Shown: positions 23,317 through 33,236, numbered from the stretch's first letter. The stretch: 64,000 bases of DNA from Mucilaginibacter yixingensis (GCF_041080815.1 NZ_CP160205.1:1-64000), one strand, 5' to 3'. Notes: generated by a model not told the origin, from the letters alone. Numbers and translations are program-made.

Positions 23317-23853
23317 ATGACACCCGTATTGAAAATAGCCGTTGTGGGGCCCGAGTCTACGGGTAAGTCTACGCTTTCGGCGTTATTGGCGGCGCATTAT
23401 CATACCGTTTGGGTGCCAGAGTATGCGCGCGAGTACTGTGCTAATTTAACTGAGGCGCCAACTATAGATGATGAGGTGGCCATGTTTTACGGTCAGCTAA
23501 AGCTGGAGCAGGAGTATCTGCCCCGCGCCAATAAGATCCTCATTTGCGATACCACTTTTATTACCGTAAAAATCTGGAGCGATGCTTTCTTTGGCCATAC
23601 CCCGCAGGTGGTGCTGGACGAGTTGCCGCGTCGCCCTTATGATCTGTATTTGTTATTGGATATTGATATGCCCTGGCAGGATGATCCGCTGAGGGATTTC
23701 CCGACGCGCCGCGAGCATTTTATGGAGATTTGGCATGAAGAACTGAAAGCGCTTAATGCCAATTATGTAACGATATCTGGTTTGGGTGAAGAAAGAGGAC
23801 AAGCTGCAATTAGAGCGATTGATGGATTTTTGAAAGAAAAGGGTGCTTTTTAA
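23317..23853 (+). CDS. NadR-like ATPase / nicotinamide riboside kinase
   Basis: A 178-residue P-loop protein like the C-terminal kinase domain of NadR, which phosphorylates nicotinamide riboside to NMN. The Walker A motif is GPESTGKST (11-19). It is followed by the family's PEYAREYC, a CDTTFITVKIWSDAFFG stretch, and RPYDLYLLLDIDMPWQDDPLR. The NMN-adenylyltransferase and DNA-binding domains of full NadR are absent, as in many Bacteroidota. A TATCTTTG box lies 13 bases before the ATG. Confidence 0.87.
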   Translation: MTPVLKIAVVGPESTGKSTLSALLAAHYHTVWVPEYAREYCANLTEAPTIDDEVAMFYGQLKLEQEYLPRANKILICDTTFITVKIWSDAFFGHTPQVVLDELPRRPYDLYLLLDIDMPWQDDPLRDFPTRREHFMEIWHEELKALNANYVTISGLGEERGQAAIRAIDGFLKEKGAF

Positions 23854-23970
23854 ACATCCCGAGTATCCTTTAAATCCCTCAAATTCTGGTTTTGGCTATC
23901 GTTTTCCACAGCCAAAAACGTTTTCCACAATTCAAACCAAAAAACACTTTTTACATATATATATTTTTCC

Positions 23971-23978
23971 TACATTTG
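23971..23978 (+). promoter_or_regulatory. -7 box of the DUF177-rpmF-plsX-fabH cluster
   Basis: TACATTTG matches TAnnTTTG. It lies 18 bases before the TTG start used below and rules out the in-frame ATG at 23892, which would be upstream of transcription. Confidence 0.5.
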
Positions 23979-23996
23979 CGGGCTAATTGTAGCTCA

Positions 23997-24521
23997 TTGA
24001 AATCGCTGAAGACATACGCCATTCCATTTACCGGCTTAAGCCTGGGGAAGCACGAGTTTGACTTTGTGGTAGCCGACGAGTTTTTCACAGAGTTTGATTA
24101 CTCGCTGGTTAAGAAAGCCGATGTAAAGTGCAAGGTTGAACTGGAGAGGCAGGAAACCATGCTGATCCTGAACTTTCACCTGCAAGGCAGCATTGGCATG
24201 ACCTGCGATAGGTGTCTGGCTGATTATCCGCAGAATATTGACATCCGCGAGCAGCAGATTGCCAAGTTTAGCGAAGAAGAGATAGATGAGGACGAAGAAG
24301 TGATAGCCCTTTCAAAAAATGATCATGAGATCAATATTGCGGGGCTGATTTATGAATATATTAACGTTGCGGTGCCTTTTATAGCCACCTGCGGCAATGA
24401 GGGTAAAACCCCTTACTGTGATAAGGATATGCTCGATCGTTTAAGTAAACTTTCGGGCAGTGAAGAACAAACCGAGCAGACAGACCCGCGTTGGGATGCG
24501 CTCAAAAACATTAATAAATAA
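23997..24521 (+). CDS. YceD/DUF177 family protein
   Basis: A 174-residue member of the DUF177 family, almost always encoded beside rpmF and linked genetically to 23S rRNA metabolism. The start is taken as TTG at 23997 because the family N-terminus (LKSLKTYAIPFTGLSLGKHEF) begins there and a -7 box lies just upstream. The central MTCDRCLADY carries the conserved CxxC. A second pair of cysteines (ATCGNEGKTPYC) lies near residue 140. It is 12 bases upstream of rpmF and certainly in the same operon. Confidence 0.9.
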   Translation: MKSLKTYAIPFTGLSLGKHEFDFVVADEFFTEFDYSLVKKADVKCKVELERQETMLILNFHLQGSIGMTCDRCLADYPQNIDIREQQIAKFSEEEIDEDEEVIALSKNDHEINIAGLIYEYINVAVPFIATCGNEGKTPYCDKDMLDRLSKLSGSEEQTEQTDPRWDALKNINK

Positions 24522-24533
24522 AGACAAAGAGTT

Positions 24534-24725
24534 ATGCCACATCCAAAACGGAAATTCTCGAAATCAAGAACTGCTAAGCGTCGTACGCACTACAAAGCTG
24601 ACGCGCCTACTTTAACTACCTGCAAAACTACAGGTGCAGTTCATTTACCTCACCGCGCCTACACTGTAGACGGCAATCTGTATTACAACGGTAAATTACT
24701 GGTAGAAAAAGCTGCTGTAGCCTAA
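24534..24725 (+). CDS. rpmF: 50S ribosomal protein L32 (bL32)
   Basis: Structural protein of the large ribosomal subunit, 63 residues. It has the typical basic start MPHPKRKFSKSRTAKRRTHY and the LTTCKTTGAVHLPHRAY core. Only one cysteine of the zinc-binding set remains (C30), so this is the zinc-independent form. It is placed between DUF177 and plsX, the standard order. Confidence 0.97.
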   Translation: MPHPKRKFSKSRTAKRRTHYKADAPTLTTCKTTGAVHLPHRAYTVDGNLYYNGKLLVEKAAVA

Positions 24726-24740
24726 GTAAATTTTCTTTAA

Positions 24741-25682
24741 ATGAAGATTGGCTTAGATATGATGGGCGGCGACTACGCCCCCAAGGCTACTGTTTTAGGG
24801 GCTATTGCAGCCCATAAAACGCTGGCAGAAGGCCAAAAGCTGGTGCTTATTGGCGATAGCCAGGTCATAAGAGATCTTCTGGAAGAAAATAATTATAGCG
24901 CCGATGGCTTTGAGTTTGTTCATACCACCGAGGTGATCGGTATGGGTGAGCATCCAACTAAAGCTGTTGTGCAAAAACCAGACTCGAGCATTAGCGTCGG
25001 CTTTCAGATGTTGAAAGACGGCAAGCTGGATGCTTTTACGTCTGCGGGCAATACCGGCGCCATGCTGGTGGGCGCTATGTTCAGCGTAAAAACCATTCCG
25101 GGCGTACAACGTCCGGCAATGACAACTATAGTACCCAAACTGAAAGGCGGTTTGGGTATTTTGTTGGATGTAGGTGCCAATGCCGATTGTAAGCCAGAAG
25201 TTCTGGTGCAGTTTGGTGTGTTGGGCAGCCTGCTGGCACAATCGGTTTATCAGATTGATAATCCGCGCGTGGCGCTGATGAATATTGGCGAAGAAGAAGA
25301 AAAAGGAAACCTGCTTTGCCAGGCCACCTATCCACTAATGAAGGAGAGCACTCAATTCAACTTTGTTGGTAATGTGGAAGGACGCGACCTGTTTAGCGAC
25401 ATGGCCGATGTTTACGTTTGCGATGGTTTTACCGGCAACGTAATTCTCAAAATGGCCGAGTCGTTTTATGTCATCACTATTAAAAAAGGCTTAAAAGACG
25501 AGTTTTTCGATCGTTTTAACTACGAGCAGTACGGCGGTAGCCCAATTTTGGGCGTTAATGCTCCTGTGGTGGTTGGGCACGGTATATCTAGTCCGGAGGC
25601 TATTAAAAATATGGTGCTGTTGTGCAGAGATATGGTAGAAACCAATCTTGTTGACCAATTTAAAAAGGCTTTTCAACCATAA
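24741..25682 (+). CDS. plsX: Phosphate acyltransferase PlsX
   Basis: Converts acyl-ACP and phosphate to acyl-phosphate, the acyl donor for PlsY in phosphatidic acid synthesis; peripheral membrane enzyme. The N-terminus IGLDMMGGDYAPKA is diagnostic. SAGNTGAMLVGAMF, VDVGAN-type LDVGANADCKPE, MNIGEEEEKGN and VCDGFTGNVILKMAES are all present. Full length at 313 residues. It lies 15 bases behind rpmF and 16 before fabH, so lipid synthesis is coupled to ribosome genes in this operon. Confidence 0.97.
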   Translation: MKIGLDMMGGDYAPKATVLGAIAAHKTLAEGQKLVLIGDSQVIRDLLEENNYSADGFEFVHTTEVIGMGEHPTKAVVQKPDSSISVGFQMLKDGKLDAFTSAGNTGAMLVGAMFSVKTIPGVQRPAMTTIVPKLKGGLGILLDVGANADCKPEVLVQFGVLGSLLAQSVYQIDNPRVALMNIGEEEEKGNLLCQATYPLMKESTQFNFVGNVEGRDLFSDMADVYVCDGFTGNVILKMAESFYVITIKKGLKDEFFDRFNYEQYGGSPILGVNAPVVVGHGISSPEAIKNMVLLCRDMVETNLVDQFKKAFQP

Positions 25683-25698
25683 TTATATAACAATCTAG

Positions 25699-26688
25699 AT
25701 GAGTAAAATTCATGCCGCTATAACCGCGGTGCACGGCTACGCCCCTGAATACGTGCTAACCAACCACGAATTGGAAACCATGGTTGATACCAACGACGAG
25801 TGGATTACCTCTCGTACCGGTATCAAGGAGCGCAGAATATTAAAAGGCGAAGGACTGGCCACTTCTGATCTGGCCGTTCCAGCTGTTGAAGAGTTGCTGC
25901 GTAAACGCGGCATCGGTGCCGAAGAGATTGAACTGATCATTTTCTGTACCACTACCCCCGATATGCCATTCCCGGCTACGGCCAACATTCTGGCCGATAA
26001 AATCGGCGCCAAAAATGCCTGGGGTTATGATCTGCAGGCTGCATGTTCAGGCTTTATCTACGGCCTGTCTACCGGCGCTTCATTCATAGAGAGTGGCAAG
26101 CATAAAAAAGTATTAGTAGTAGGCGGCGATAAAATGTCGGCTATTATCAATTATGAAGACCGCGCTACCTGCATCATTTTTGGTGACGGTTGCGGTGCTG
26201 TATTACTGGAGCCAAATACCGAAGGCTACGGTGTTATTGATTCTATCCTGAAAAGTGATGGCGCTGGCCGCAGCTATTTGCACCAAAAAGCAGGTGGTTC
26301 ATTAAAACCGGCTTCGCACGAAACTGTGGACGCCAAAGAGCACTTTGCTTATCAGGAAGGTCAGGCGGTATTTAAATTTGCCGTTACCAATATGGCCGAT
26401 GTAGCTGCCGAGGTAATGGAGAAAAACAACCTGGTATCTGAAGATATTGCATGGTTGGTGCCACACCAGGCCAACAAACGTATTATTGATGCTACTGCCA
26501 ACCGCACCGGCGTACCTGCCGAAAAAGTGGTAGTAAACATTGAGCGTTACGGCAATACCACCAACGGAACCATTCCACTGTGTTTGTGGGAGTGGGAAAG
26601 TAAATTTAAAAAAGGCGACAATATTATATTAGCAGCCTTTGGCGGCGGCTTCACCTGGGGTTCTGTATACCTGAAGTGGGCCTATTAA
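25699..26688 (+). CDS. fabH: 3-oxoacyl-[ACP] synthase III (FabH)
   Basis: Condenses acetyl-CoA or a branched starter with malonyl-ACP to begin fatty-acid synthesis. The catalytic triad is visible: C116 in LQAACSGF, H256 in VPHQANKRI and N286 in ERYGNTTNG. The [16 protein letters not shown] block and C-terminal [13 protein letters not shown] are typical. At 329 residues it is full length. It closes the DUF177-rpmF-plsX-fabH cluster. The 229-base gap behind it holds no gene. That gap only has repeated GAATGAGTGA and AAATCCGAAAT-like words. Confidence 0.97.
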   Translation: MSKIHAAITAVHGYAPEYVLTNHELETMVDTNDEWITSRTGIKERRILKGEGLATSDLAVPAVEELLRKRGIGAEEIELIIFCTTTPDMPFPATANILADKIGAKNAWGYDLQAACSGFIYGLSTGASFIESGKHKKVLVVGGDKMSAIINYEDRATCIIFGDGCGAVLLEPNTEGYGVIDSILKSDGAGRSYLHQKAGGSLKPASHETVDAKEHFAYQEGQAVFKFAVTNMADVAAEVMEKNNLVSEDIAWLVPHQANKRIIDATANRTGVPAEKVVVNIERYGNTTNGTIPLCLWEWESKFKKGDNIILAAFGGGFTWGSVYLKWAY

Positions 26689-26917
26689 ATTAAGGATTGA
26701 AGGCGTGAGTTTTGAATGAGTGATTAGTTTCAAATTCGAAATTGAGCATCCCAAATCCGAAATAAATAAAACATCAACTAAGTTCGCACTGTATTAATTA
26801 TTAAATAATTAGCCTGTCATTTGCACATTTGCGCTTACGCATATTTGCACATACAGACATTAACATATAACTTAGCCACCCAACTGTTAGCCAATACAAA
26901 CTATTGCATAATTAACT

Positions 26918-27400
26918 ATGGATATTAAGCAAATACAAGACCTTATCCGTTTTGTTTCCAAATCGGGCGTTAACGAAGTCTCTATTGAGCAGGACGAGTT
27001 CAAGATTACTATAAAAACCAACCAGGCTCCAACCTATGTAACAGCTACTGTTCCGGGTGCGGCTCCTGCTCCGGTTGCTATACCTGCTGCACCTGTTGCG
27101 CAAGATTTTGCACCAGTTGCTGCTGCCCCTGCCGCTCCTGCTGCTGCAGATAATGCTAACTACATCACTATCAAATCGCCAATGATCGGTACTTTCTACC
27201 GTTCTGCAAGTCCGGAAAAACCAATGTTTGTAAACGTTGGCGACGAGATTAAACCTGGTAGTGTGCTGTGCATTGTTGAAGCCATGAAATTGTTTAACGA
27301 GATTGAGGCTGAAGTATCAGGCCGTATCGTGAAAATTCTGGTAGACAACTCTTCGCCGGTTGAGTATGACCAGCCTTTGTTCCTGGTAGAACCAGTTTAA
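26918..27400 (+). CDS. accB: Biotin carboxyl carrier protein of acetyl-CoA carboxylase
   Basis: Carries biotin between the carboxylase and transferase parts of acetyl-CoA carboxylase. The N-terminal region (1-40) is followed by an alanine/proline-rich flexible linker (45-78). The biotinyl domain has the canonical EAMKLFNEI with biotinylated lysine K124. Length (160) is normal. It precedes accC by 160 bases. The translation factor P gene often found near here in related genomes is absent. Confidence 0.97.
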   Translation: MDIKQIQDLIRFVSKSGVNEVSIEQDEFKITIKTNQAPTYVTATVPGAAPAPVAIPAAPVAQDFAPVAAAPAAPAAADNANYITIKSPMIGTFYRSASPEKPMFVNVGDEIKPGSVLCIVEAMKLFNEIEAEVSGRIVKILVDNSSPVEYDQPLFLVEPV

Positions 27401-27560
27401 GGGTTGATTAAGAGAATGGTTGATTAAGCGCGTGGTTTTAACGGCAGCTTGGTCAACACAGACAGCTAATCAACTAACGATAAAGTGATGGTTGATTATG
27501 CGATTGGGAGATACTCAATCAGCTAATCAACTCAATCAACCAATCAACTTAAAACAAACT
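27401..27560. repeat. GGTTGATTA / AATCAACT repeat-rich spacer between accB and accC
   Basis: Several GGTTGATTA words on the left face AATCAACT words on the right, producing a set of imperfect inverted repeats. The same vocabulary fills the 23S-5S spacer of the rRNA operons (43980-44070). It may be a folded leader for accC or a degenerate repeat. Confidence 0.45.
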
Positions 27561-28895
27561 ATGTTTAAAAAAATACTCATAGCCAACCGTGGCGAAATAG
27601 CCCTTCGTATTATCCGTACTTGTAAAGAGATGGGTATAAAAACGGTTGCTGTATACTCTACTGCAGACCGCGATAGTTTGCATGTGCGCTTTGCTGATGA
27701 GGCCGTGTGTATCGGTCCACCGGCTAGCCGCGATTCTTACCTCAATATCCCGAACATTATTTCGGCTGCAGAGGTTACCAATGCCGATGCCATTCACCCT
27801 GGCTATGGCTTCCTTTCAGAAAATGCCAAATTCTCAGCCATCTGTGCTGAATACAATATTAAATTTATTGGCGCTACTGCCGATCAGATCAACGCCATGG
27901 GCGACAAGGCTTCGGCCAAAGCAACCATGAAGAAAGCTGGTGTACCTTGTATCCCGGGTTCTGAAGGTCTGTTAGAAAGCGTAAAGCAAGGTATTGAGAT
28001 TTCCAGAAAAATAGGTTACCCGGTTATATTGAAAGCTACCGCTGGCGGTGGTGGCCGTGGTATGCGTATTGTTTGGAACGACGAAGAGTTTGAACCAGCC
28101 TGGGATTCTGCACGTGCCGAAGCCGGTGCTGCATTTGCCAACGATGGCATGTACCTGGAAAAATACGTAGTTGATCCGCGCCACATCGAAATACAGGTTG
28201 TGGGCGATCAGTACGGTAAAGTATGTCACTTGTCTGAACGCGATTGCTCTATTCAGCGTCGTCACCAGAAACTGGTTGAGGAGGCTCCGTCTCCGTTCAT
28301 GACCGAGAAGCTGCGTAAAAAAATGGGCGATGCCGCCATTAAAGGTGCCAAAGCTGTTAAATATGAAGGTGCCGGTACCATTGAGTTTTTAGTGGACAAA
28401 GACCGCAACTTCTACTTCATGGAGATGAACACCCGTATCCAGGTAGAGCACCCGGTTACCGAGGAGGTAATTAACTTTGACTTGATCAAAGAGCAAATTA
28501 AAGTTGCTGCTGGTGTGCCTATCTCTGGCAAAAACTACGAGCCTGTAATGCATGCCATTGAGTGCCGTATCAACGCTGAAGATCCGTTTAACAATTTCCG
28601 TCCGTCGCCAGGTAAAATCACCAATTTCCACTCTCCGGGTGGTCATGGTGTGCGTGTTGATACACACGTTTACAGCGGCTACGTTATCCCGCCAAACTAC
28701 GATTCAATGATTGCTAAGGTAATTTGCGTGGCCCAAACCCGCGAAGAAGCCCTGAGCACCATGGAGCGCGCACTAAGCGAGTTTGTAATTGAAGGCATTA
28801 AAACTACTATACCTTTCCATTTGAAGCTGCTGCAGGATCCAAACTTCCGTGCCGGTAACTTCACCACCAAGTTTATGGAAACGTTTGAGTTCTAA
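27561..28895 (+). CDS. accC: Biotin carboxylase subunit of acetyl-CoA carboxylase
   Basis: ATP-grasp enzyme that carboxylates biotin on AccB. The start at 27561 ([18 protein letters not shown]) is the family N-terminus; the longer in-frame upstream extension is repeat spacer. Visible motifs are [13 protein letters not shown], the ATP-binding [23 protein letters not shown], and [14 protein letters not shown] with the catalytic arginine region. At 444 residues it is complete. It follows accB and lies 54 bases before tatC. Confidence 0.97.
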   Translation: MFKKILIANRGEIALRIIRTCKEMGIKTVAVYSTADRDSLHVRFADEAVCIGPPASRDSYLNIPNIISAAEVTNADAIHPGYGFLSENAKFSAICAEYNIKFIGATADQINAMGDKASAKATMKKAGVPCIPGSEGLLESVKQGIEISRKIGYPVILKATAGGGGRGMRIVWNDEEFEPAWDSARAEAGAAFANDGMYLEKYVVDPRHIEIQVVGDQYGKVCHLSERDCSIQRRHQKLVEEAPSPFMTEKLRKKMGDAAIKGAKAVKYEGAGTIEFLVDKDRNFYFMEMNTRIQVEHPVTEEVINFDLIKEQIKVAAGVPISGKNYEPVMHAIECRINAEDPFNNFRPSPGKITNFHSPGGHGVRVDTHVYSGYVIPPNYDSMIAKVICVAQTREEALSTMERALSEFVIEGIKTTIPFHLKLLQDPNFRAGNFTTKFMETFEF

Positions 28896-28949
28896 ATAAA
28901 ACCTTTGTAAACACGCCACCTATAAATACCCCTAAATACAAAGGTTTAA

Positions 28950-29807
28950 ATGAGCGAAGACAACAAACTGGTTAAGGCCATAAAAGATAAAGGCAAAAAC
29001 CTCGAGGCCGAAATGTCATTTTTTGACCACCTCGAGGTTTTGCGTGGCCATCTTATCCGCTCATCCATCGCCATCCTGATTTTTGCCATAGCGGCATTTG
29101 TTTATTTCGACTGGATTTTTGATACCCTGATCATGGGCCCAAGTAAGCCCACGTTCTGGACCTACCGCGCGGTATGTACGCTGGGCAACTGGCTGCACCG
29201 CGATATGTGTTTCAGAACAGTCCACTTCAGGTTGATCAATAATGAAATGGCGGGGCAGTTCATTTTGCAAATTAACTCTGCACTTCTCATTGGCGTTACC
29301 GCAGGTATCCCTTACCTGCTGTGGGAGCTATGGCGATTTATCAAACCAGCCCTGCATGATAAGGAACGTAAGGCAGCAAGCGGTTTTGTGTTCTACGCGT
29401 CGCTACTGTTCTTTTTGGGTGTACTGTTTGGCTACTACATCATTACACCGGTATCTGTCAACTTTTTGATGGGTTACACCGTGAGCCCAAGCATTGAAAA
29501 CATGCCGACGATTGATAACTATCTGTCGTCTGTAGCCACGCTCACGCTGGCAACCGGTTTGGTGTTTGAGTTACCGATCCTGATCTACATCCTGGCTACC
29601 ATGGGAATTATGACGCCTAAGTTTATGCGCGCCTCCCGTCGTTACGCCATCATCATCATTCTGATTATTGCCGCGGTGGTTACCCCTACTCCGGATATGA
29701 TGACCATGACCGTTGTGGCTATCCCGCTGTATGTGCTGTTCGAGGTGAGCATCATCGTATCGGCCCGTGTAGAGAAACGCAGGGAAGCTAAACTGAACGA
29801 GGCGTAA
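28950..29807 (+). CDS. tatC: Sec-independent protein translocase TatC
   Basis: Core receptor of the twin-arginine translocation system in the inner membrane. The cytoplasmic start contains EAEMSFFDHLEVLRGHLIRS, with the signal-peptide-binding region. Six hydrophobic helices follow, with TAGIPYLLWELWRFIKPAL between helices 2 and 3. The first periplasmic loop is long and carries two cysteines (AVCTLGNWLHRDMCF). Such an insertion is common in Bacteroidota. The TatA/B gene is not in the window. Confidence 0.95.
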   Translation: MSEDNKLVKAIKDKGKNLEAEMSFFDHLEVLRGHLIRSSIAILIFAIAAFVYFDWIFDTLIMGPSKPTFWTYRAVCTLGNWLHRDMCFRTVHFRLINNEMAGQFILQINSALLIGVTAGIPYLLWELWRFIKPALHDKERKAASGFVFYASLLFFLGVLFGYYIITPVSVNFLMGYTVSPSIENMPTIDNYLSSVATLTLATGLVFELPILIYILATMGIMTPKFMRASRRYAIIIILIIAAVVTPTPDMMTMTVVAIPLYVLFEVSIIVSARVEKRREAKLNEA

Positions 29808-29819
29808 GAAATTGCAATC

Positions 29820-29911
29820 ATTGCCGTTGACTTTAGTCAACGGAATACGAATAATATCAAAAAGGCTTTAGCCAAACCTAGCAGATGCAGGTTCGGCTAA
29901 AGCCTTTTCTT
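29820..29911. repeat. Repeat with GCCGTTGACTTTAGTCAACGG and GGCTTTAGCC palindromes (copy 2)
   Basis: TTGCCGTTGACTTTAGTCAA opens the element. AAAGGCTTTAGCC and GGCTAAAGCCTTTT then form a second hairpin around GCAGATGCAGG. It shares its words with the copy at 23086-23217. The second hairpin ends in TTTTCTTATTT and could double as the tatC terminator. Confidence 0.6.
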
Positions 29912-29990
29912 ATTTAATAAATACCCTATAAATAAGACAGCGATGAACTGTTGCCAGGCACTTCAAAGGCCGGTTAGCGGGTTTTCTATC

Positions 29991-30087
29991 ACGTCATTGC
30001 GAGGCACGAAGCAATCTCTGCGAAGGATATTTGGATATGCAAATCTGCTTTGCATATGCAGAGATTGCTTCGTGCCTCGCAATGACG
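29991..30087. repeat. REP-like element, GTCATTGCGAGG family
   Basis: ACGTCATTGCGAGGCACGAAG is mirrored by CTTCGTGCCTCGCAATGACG. Both arms carry GCAC where other copies have GAAC, a matched change that keeps the pairing. The loop contains GGATATGCAAATC/GCATATGC pairings. Confidence 0.85.
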
Positions 30088-30089
30088 CA

Positions 30090-30124
30090 TTTGGTGCGTT
30101 TCCCACCATTATTCCTTAACTTTG
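30090..30124 (+). promoter_or_regulatory. Promoter of the FAD-dependent dehydrogenase gene
   Basis: TTTG (30090-30093) and TAACTTTG (30117-30124) are 23 bases apart, the long end of the known range. The leader contains a CCGGGATAAAAACCCGG hairpin before the ATG. Confidence 0.5.
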
Positions 30125-30156
30125 CTCCCGATCCGGGATAAAAACCCGGCAACACC

Positions 30157-31707
30157 ATGATCAAAGAAACCGAAATTGTTGCAGCACCAGAGCTGCATGG
30201 AGATGAAGCCGCTCTTATCAAACTCGCCTCATCTGCAACGGGCATAGCTGCTGCCCGCATAAAAGGACTAAAAATTTTAAAACGATCTATTGACGCCCGC
30301 GGCCGCAAAGTGGTTTACCGCATGCAGGTACGTGTGTTTGTGGACGAACCTTATAAACCCGAAGTTTTCAGCGTTGATTATCCGAATGTGAAGGACGCGA
30401 AGCCGGTCATTATTGTAGGTGCCGGTCCTGCGGGATTGTTTGCTGCATTGCAATGTATTGAATCAGGCTTTAAACCGATTGTGCTGGAACGCGGTAAAGA
30501 TGTAAAGCAACGTCGCCGCGATCTGGCCGAGATCAATAAACAAGGTGTGGTAAACCCCGAATCAAACTATTGTTTCGGCGAAGGTGGTGCGGGTACATAC
30601 TCCGATGGCAAACTTTACACCCGTTCTACCAAGCGCGGTGATGTGAATGCGGTGTTGAAAGCTTTTGTAGCGCACGGTGCATCTGAAGATATTTTGGTCG
30701 ATGCCCGTCCGCATATCGGTACCAATAAATTGCCGCAGATTATTACCGCCATGCGCGAAACTGTGCTGAATGCCGGCGGAGAAGTGCGGTTTGATGCGAA
30801 AGTAACAGAGCTGATTACCAGCTTTGATAAAATAAAGGGCGTAAAAACAGCCGGTGGCGAAAGTATTTTAGCTGATGCCGTGATTCTGGCTACCGGTCAC
30901 TCGGCCCGCGATATTTTTGAGACGCTGCACCGTCAGGATATTCTGATCGAGGCCAAACCGTTTGCTTTAGGTGTACGCATCGAGCATCCGCAGGAAATTA
31001 TAGACCGTGCGCAATATCATTGCGATGCGCGCGGCGAATACCTGCCCCCATCCTATTATAGTTTGGTTGAGCAGGTAGATGAGCGGGGCGTATTCTCGTT
31101 TTGTATGTGCCCGGGCGGCATCATTGCCCCCTGCGCTACCGATGCCGATGAAATTGTGGTGAACGGTTGGAGCCCAAGCAAGCGCAATAACCCTTACGCC
31201 AACTCTGGCACCGTGGTGCAGATTAATTTCGAAGATGTAAAAGGCGATGACAAAGATCCGTTTAAACTGTTACGTTTTCAGCAACAGGTAGAGCAACTGG
31301 CTTTTAAAGCAGGTGGCGGTAACCTGGTGGCCCCGGCCCAGCGTATGGTTGATTTTGTAGAGGGGCGATTGTCTGCCGATCTACCTAAAAACTCCTACCT
31401 GCCCGGAACAAAAAGTGTGCAGTTGAACGAAGTATTGCCCGGTTGGATTAACGAGCGGTTGCGAAAAGCATTACCGGTATTCGGGCGCAAGATGAAAGGA
31501 TATTTTACAAATGAGGCCATACTGGTGGGTGTAGAGTCGCGCACTTCATCGCCGGTAAAAATTCCGCGTGATCGGGAAACGCTGCAACATCCGCAGATTG
31601 GCGGCCTATATCCATGCGGTGAAGGTGCTGGCTATGCAGGTGGCATTATTTCTGCTGCTATAGATGGGATAAACTGCGCACTGGCAGCAATAAAAAGTTA
31701 TAAATAA
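30157..31707 (+). CDS. FAD-dependent dehydrogenase (COG2509-type)
   Basis: A 516-residue flavoprotein of the uncharacterised FAD-dependent dehydrogenase family. An N-terminal extension (1-80) precedes the FAD-binding motif PVIIVGAGPAGLFAALQ (GAGPAG 88-93). A NYCFGEGGAGTYSDGKLYTR block is characteristic. DAVILATGHSARDIFE is the second nucleotide-binding element, and GLYPCGEGAGYAGGIISAA ends the FAD fold. Its substrate is unknown. It has its own promoter and is flanked by REP-like elements on both sides. Confidence 0.88.
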   Translation: MIKETEIVAAPELHGDEAALIKLASSATGIAAARIKGLKILKRSIDARGRKVVYRMQVRVFVDEPYKPEVFSVDYPNVKDAKPVIIVGAGPAGLFAALQCIESGFKPIVLERGKDVKQRRRDLAEINKQGVVNPESNYCFGEGGAGTYSDGKLYTRSTKRGDVNAVLKAFVAHGASEDILVDARPHIGTNKLPQIITAMRETVLNAGGEVRFDAKVTELITSFDKIKGVKTAGGESILADAVILATGHSARDIFETLHRQDILIEAKPFALGVRIEHPQEIIDRAQYHCDARGEYLPPSYYSLVEQVDERGVFSFCMCPGGIIAPCATDADEIVVNGWSPSKRNNPYANSGTVVQINFEDVKGDDKDPFKLLRFQQQVEQLAFKAGGGNLVAPAQRMVDFVEGRLSADLPKNSYLPGTKSVQLNEVLPGWINERLRKALPVFGRKMKGYFTNEAILVGVESRTSSPVKIPRDRETLQHPQIGGLYPCGEGAGYAGGIISAAIDGINCALAAIKSYK

Positions 31708-31739
31708 AACAAATGGCGGCTTTATATATTTAAAAGTAT

Positions 31740-31840
31740 TGTCATTGCGAGCAGGATTGCGGGGAGGATTGAGCGCGAAGCAATCTCGTCGCATGTAAAT
31801 TTGATCCTGCGACGAGATTGCTTCGTTCCTCGCAAAGACA
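31740..31840. repeat. REP-like element, GTCATTGCGAG family
   Basis: GTCATTGCGAGCAGGATTGC on the left and TTCGTTCCTCGCAAAGAC on the right. Inner AGCAATCTCGTCGCA and TGCGACGAGATTGCTTCG pair exactly. The outer left arm has diverged. Confidence 0.75.
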
Positions 31841-31876
31841 ATGTTTGTTTTAAGGTAGACAAAAACTCAACTAACT

Positions 31877-32350
31877 ATGACCACAGGCGAAAAACTGGAG
31901 CAAGAACTAGACAAAATTTTATCGGGCCAACCCTGGTACGGGCGGTCTGTCTATGATATTCTGGCTGATGTAAGCTTTGAAGCTGCATTTGAAAAGCCGA
32001 TAGCCAATGCCCACAGCATAGCCGAGATTTTGCTGCACATGCTGGCCTGGACCGAAGAGGTAATGGACCGGCTGAATGGCATGAGCGCCAATACACCAGT
32101 AAGCGGCGACTGGCCCGAGACCGGCGCCCCCGATGAGGAAAAATGGAAACGCTGGGTAAGTGATTACAAACTGGTCAACGTAAACCTGGCCGTTATTATC
32201 CGCGATTTCCCAGACGAGAAATGGTGTTTCCCAATTATTGACGAGCGCGGAACCGCACCTGTAGCAACTCATGAAGAGATGGTGCATGGCTCCATTCAGC
32301 ACCAAATTTATCACGGCGGACAGATTGCATTGTTGAGTAAAGCTTTGTAG
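31877..32350 (+). CDS. DinB family protein
   Basis: A four-helix-bundle protein of 157 residues, DinB_2 type. The three histidines expected to bind a metal are present: H54 (SIAEILLHML) and the pair H142, H146 (QHQIYHGGQIALL). Members include thiol-transferase-like and uncharacterised enzymes. DNA damage induction is not implied by the name. It is followed within 25 bases by the PP2C-like gene on the same strand. Confidence 0.88.
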   Translation: MTTGEKLEQELDKILSGQPWYGRSVYDILADVSFEAAFEKPIANAHSIAEILLHMLAWTEEVMDRLNGMSANTPVSGDWPETGAPDEEKWKRWVSDYKLVNVNLAVIIRDFPDEKWCFPIIDERGTAPVATHEEMVHGSIQHQIYHGGQIALLSKAL

Positions 32351-32374
32351 CTTTAATAGATAAAGCCGTGGCCT

Positions 32375-33205
32375 TTGATAATCACAGAGCAATATCTAAA
32401 AGGAAAATTTGACGACGCGCAGCAATGCGAAGACGTTATTTTCACGTCCGATGATTTTATTGCAGTTATTGATGGCGCAACATCCAAAGCGGGTACTATA
32501 GCGGCAGACCAGATTACATCAGGGAAACGAGCAGGGCAATTGATTAGCGAGGTTTTGTCGACGTTGCCGGCAGATACCGACATGCAATCTGCCATAAGTA
32601 ACTTTAATCAGCTCATTACCGCATACTATCATCAAAACAAAAGCACAAAATATTATTGGGATAACCCAATTGAACGGCTAACCGCATCAACAGTTATTTA
32701 TAGTAAAAACAAGCACGAGCTTTGGATGATTGGCGATTGTATGGCGCTGATTAACGGTAAGCTGATAACCAATTATAAAAAGGTAGACGAAGTTTGCTCA
32801 GGTTTGCGGTCGGCATTTATTACCAATCAGCTGATGAGAAACGAAACCAGTGTTGAGCAGCTTTCAAAATCTGATACCGGGCGCAATTTTATTTTGCCGC
32901 TGCTCAGGTGGTCAATCCAGTTTCAGAATTGCGGATACGATCATGAGTTTGCTTACAGCGTGATAGACGGGTTCCCAGTTTCGCCTAAATTAATTAAGCA
33001 GGTAAAGCTGGAAGGTTCAGCAAAGATTGTTCTATCGTCAGACGGCTATCCCGAATTAAAAGATACCCTGGAGGAATCGGAGTCTATCCTTGAACGCACT
33101 TTAAAAGATGATCCGCTTTGTATTGATCTTTTTAAATCGACCAAGGGTTTGCGAAGTGGCACGGTGTCTTTTGATGACCGGGCCTATATCAGTTTTGTGG
33201 TTTGA
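32375..33205 (+). CDS. PP2C-like phosphatase family protein
   Basis: A 276-residue cytoplasmic protein with the metal-binding signatures of PP2C serine/threonine phosphatases. These are DFIAVIDGATSKAG near residue 28, LWMIGDCMALING (the GDS-type motif) near 125, VLSSDGYPELKD near 220 and FDDRAYISFVV at the end. No ATG is available in frame at the right place, so the TTG at 32375 is used. Its target protein is unknown. It may be co-transcribed with the DinB gene. Confidence 0.75.
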   Translation: MIITEQYLKGKFDDAQQCEDVIFTSDDFIAVIDGATSKAGTIAADQITSGKRAGQLISEVLSTLPADTDMQSAISNFNQLITAYYHQNKSTKYYWDNPIERLTASTVIYSKNKHELWMIGDCMALINGKLITNYKKVDEVCSGLRSAFITNQLMRNETSVEQLSKSDTGRNFILPLLRWSIQFQNCGYDHEFAYSVIDGFPVSPKLIKQVKLEGSAKIVLSSDGYPELKDTLEESESILERTLKDDPLCIDLFKSTKGLRSGTVSFDDRAYISFVV

Positions 33206-33236
33206 GAATCTGGTTTAATTTGATTGTTTTTTAAAT

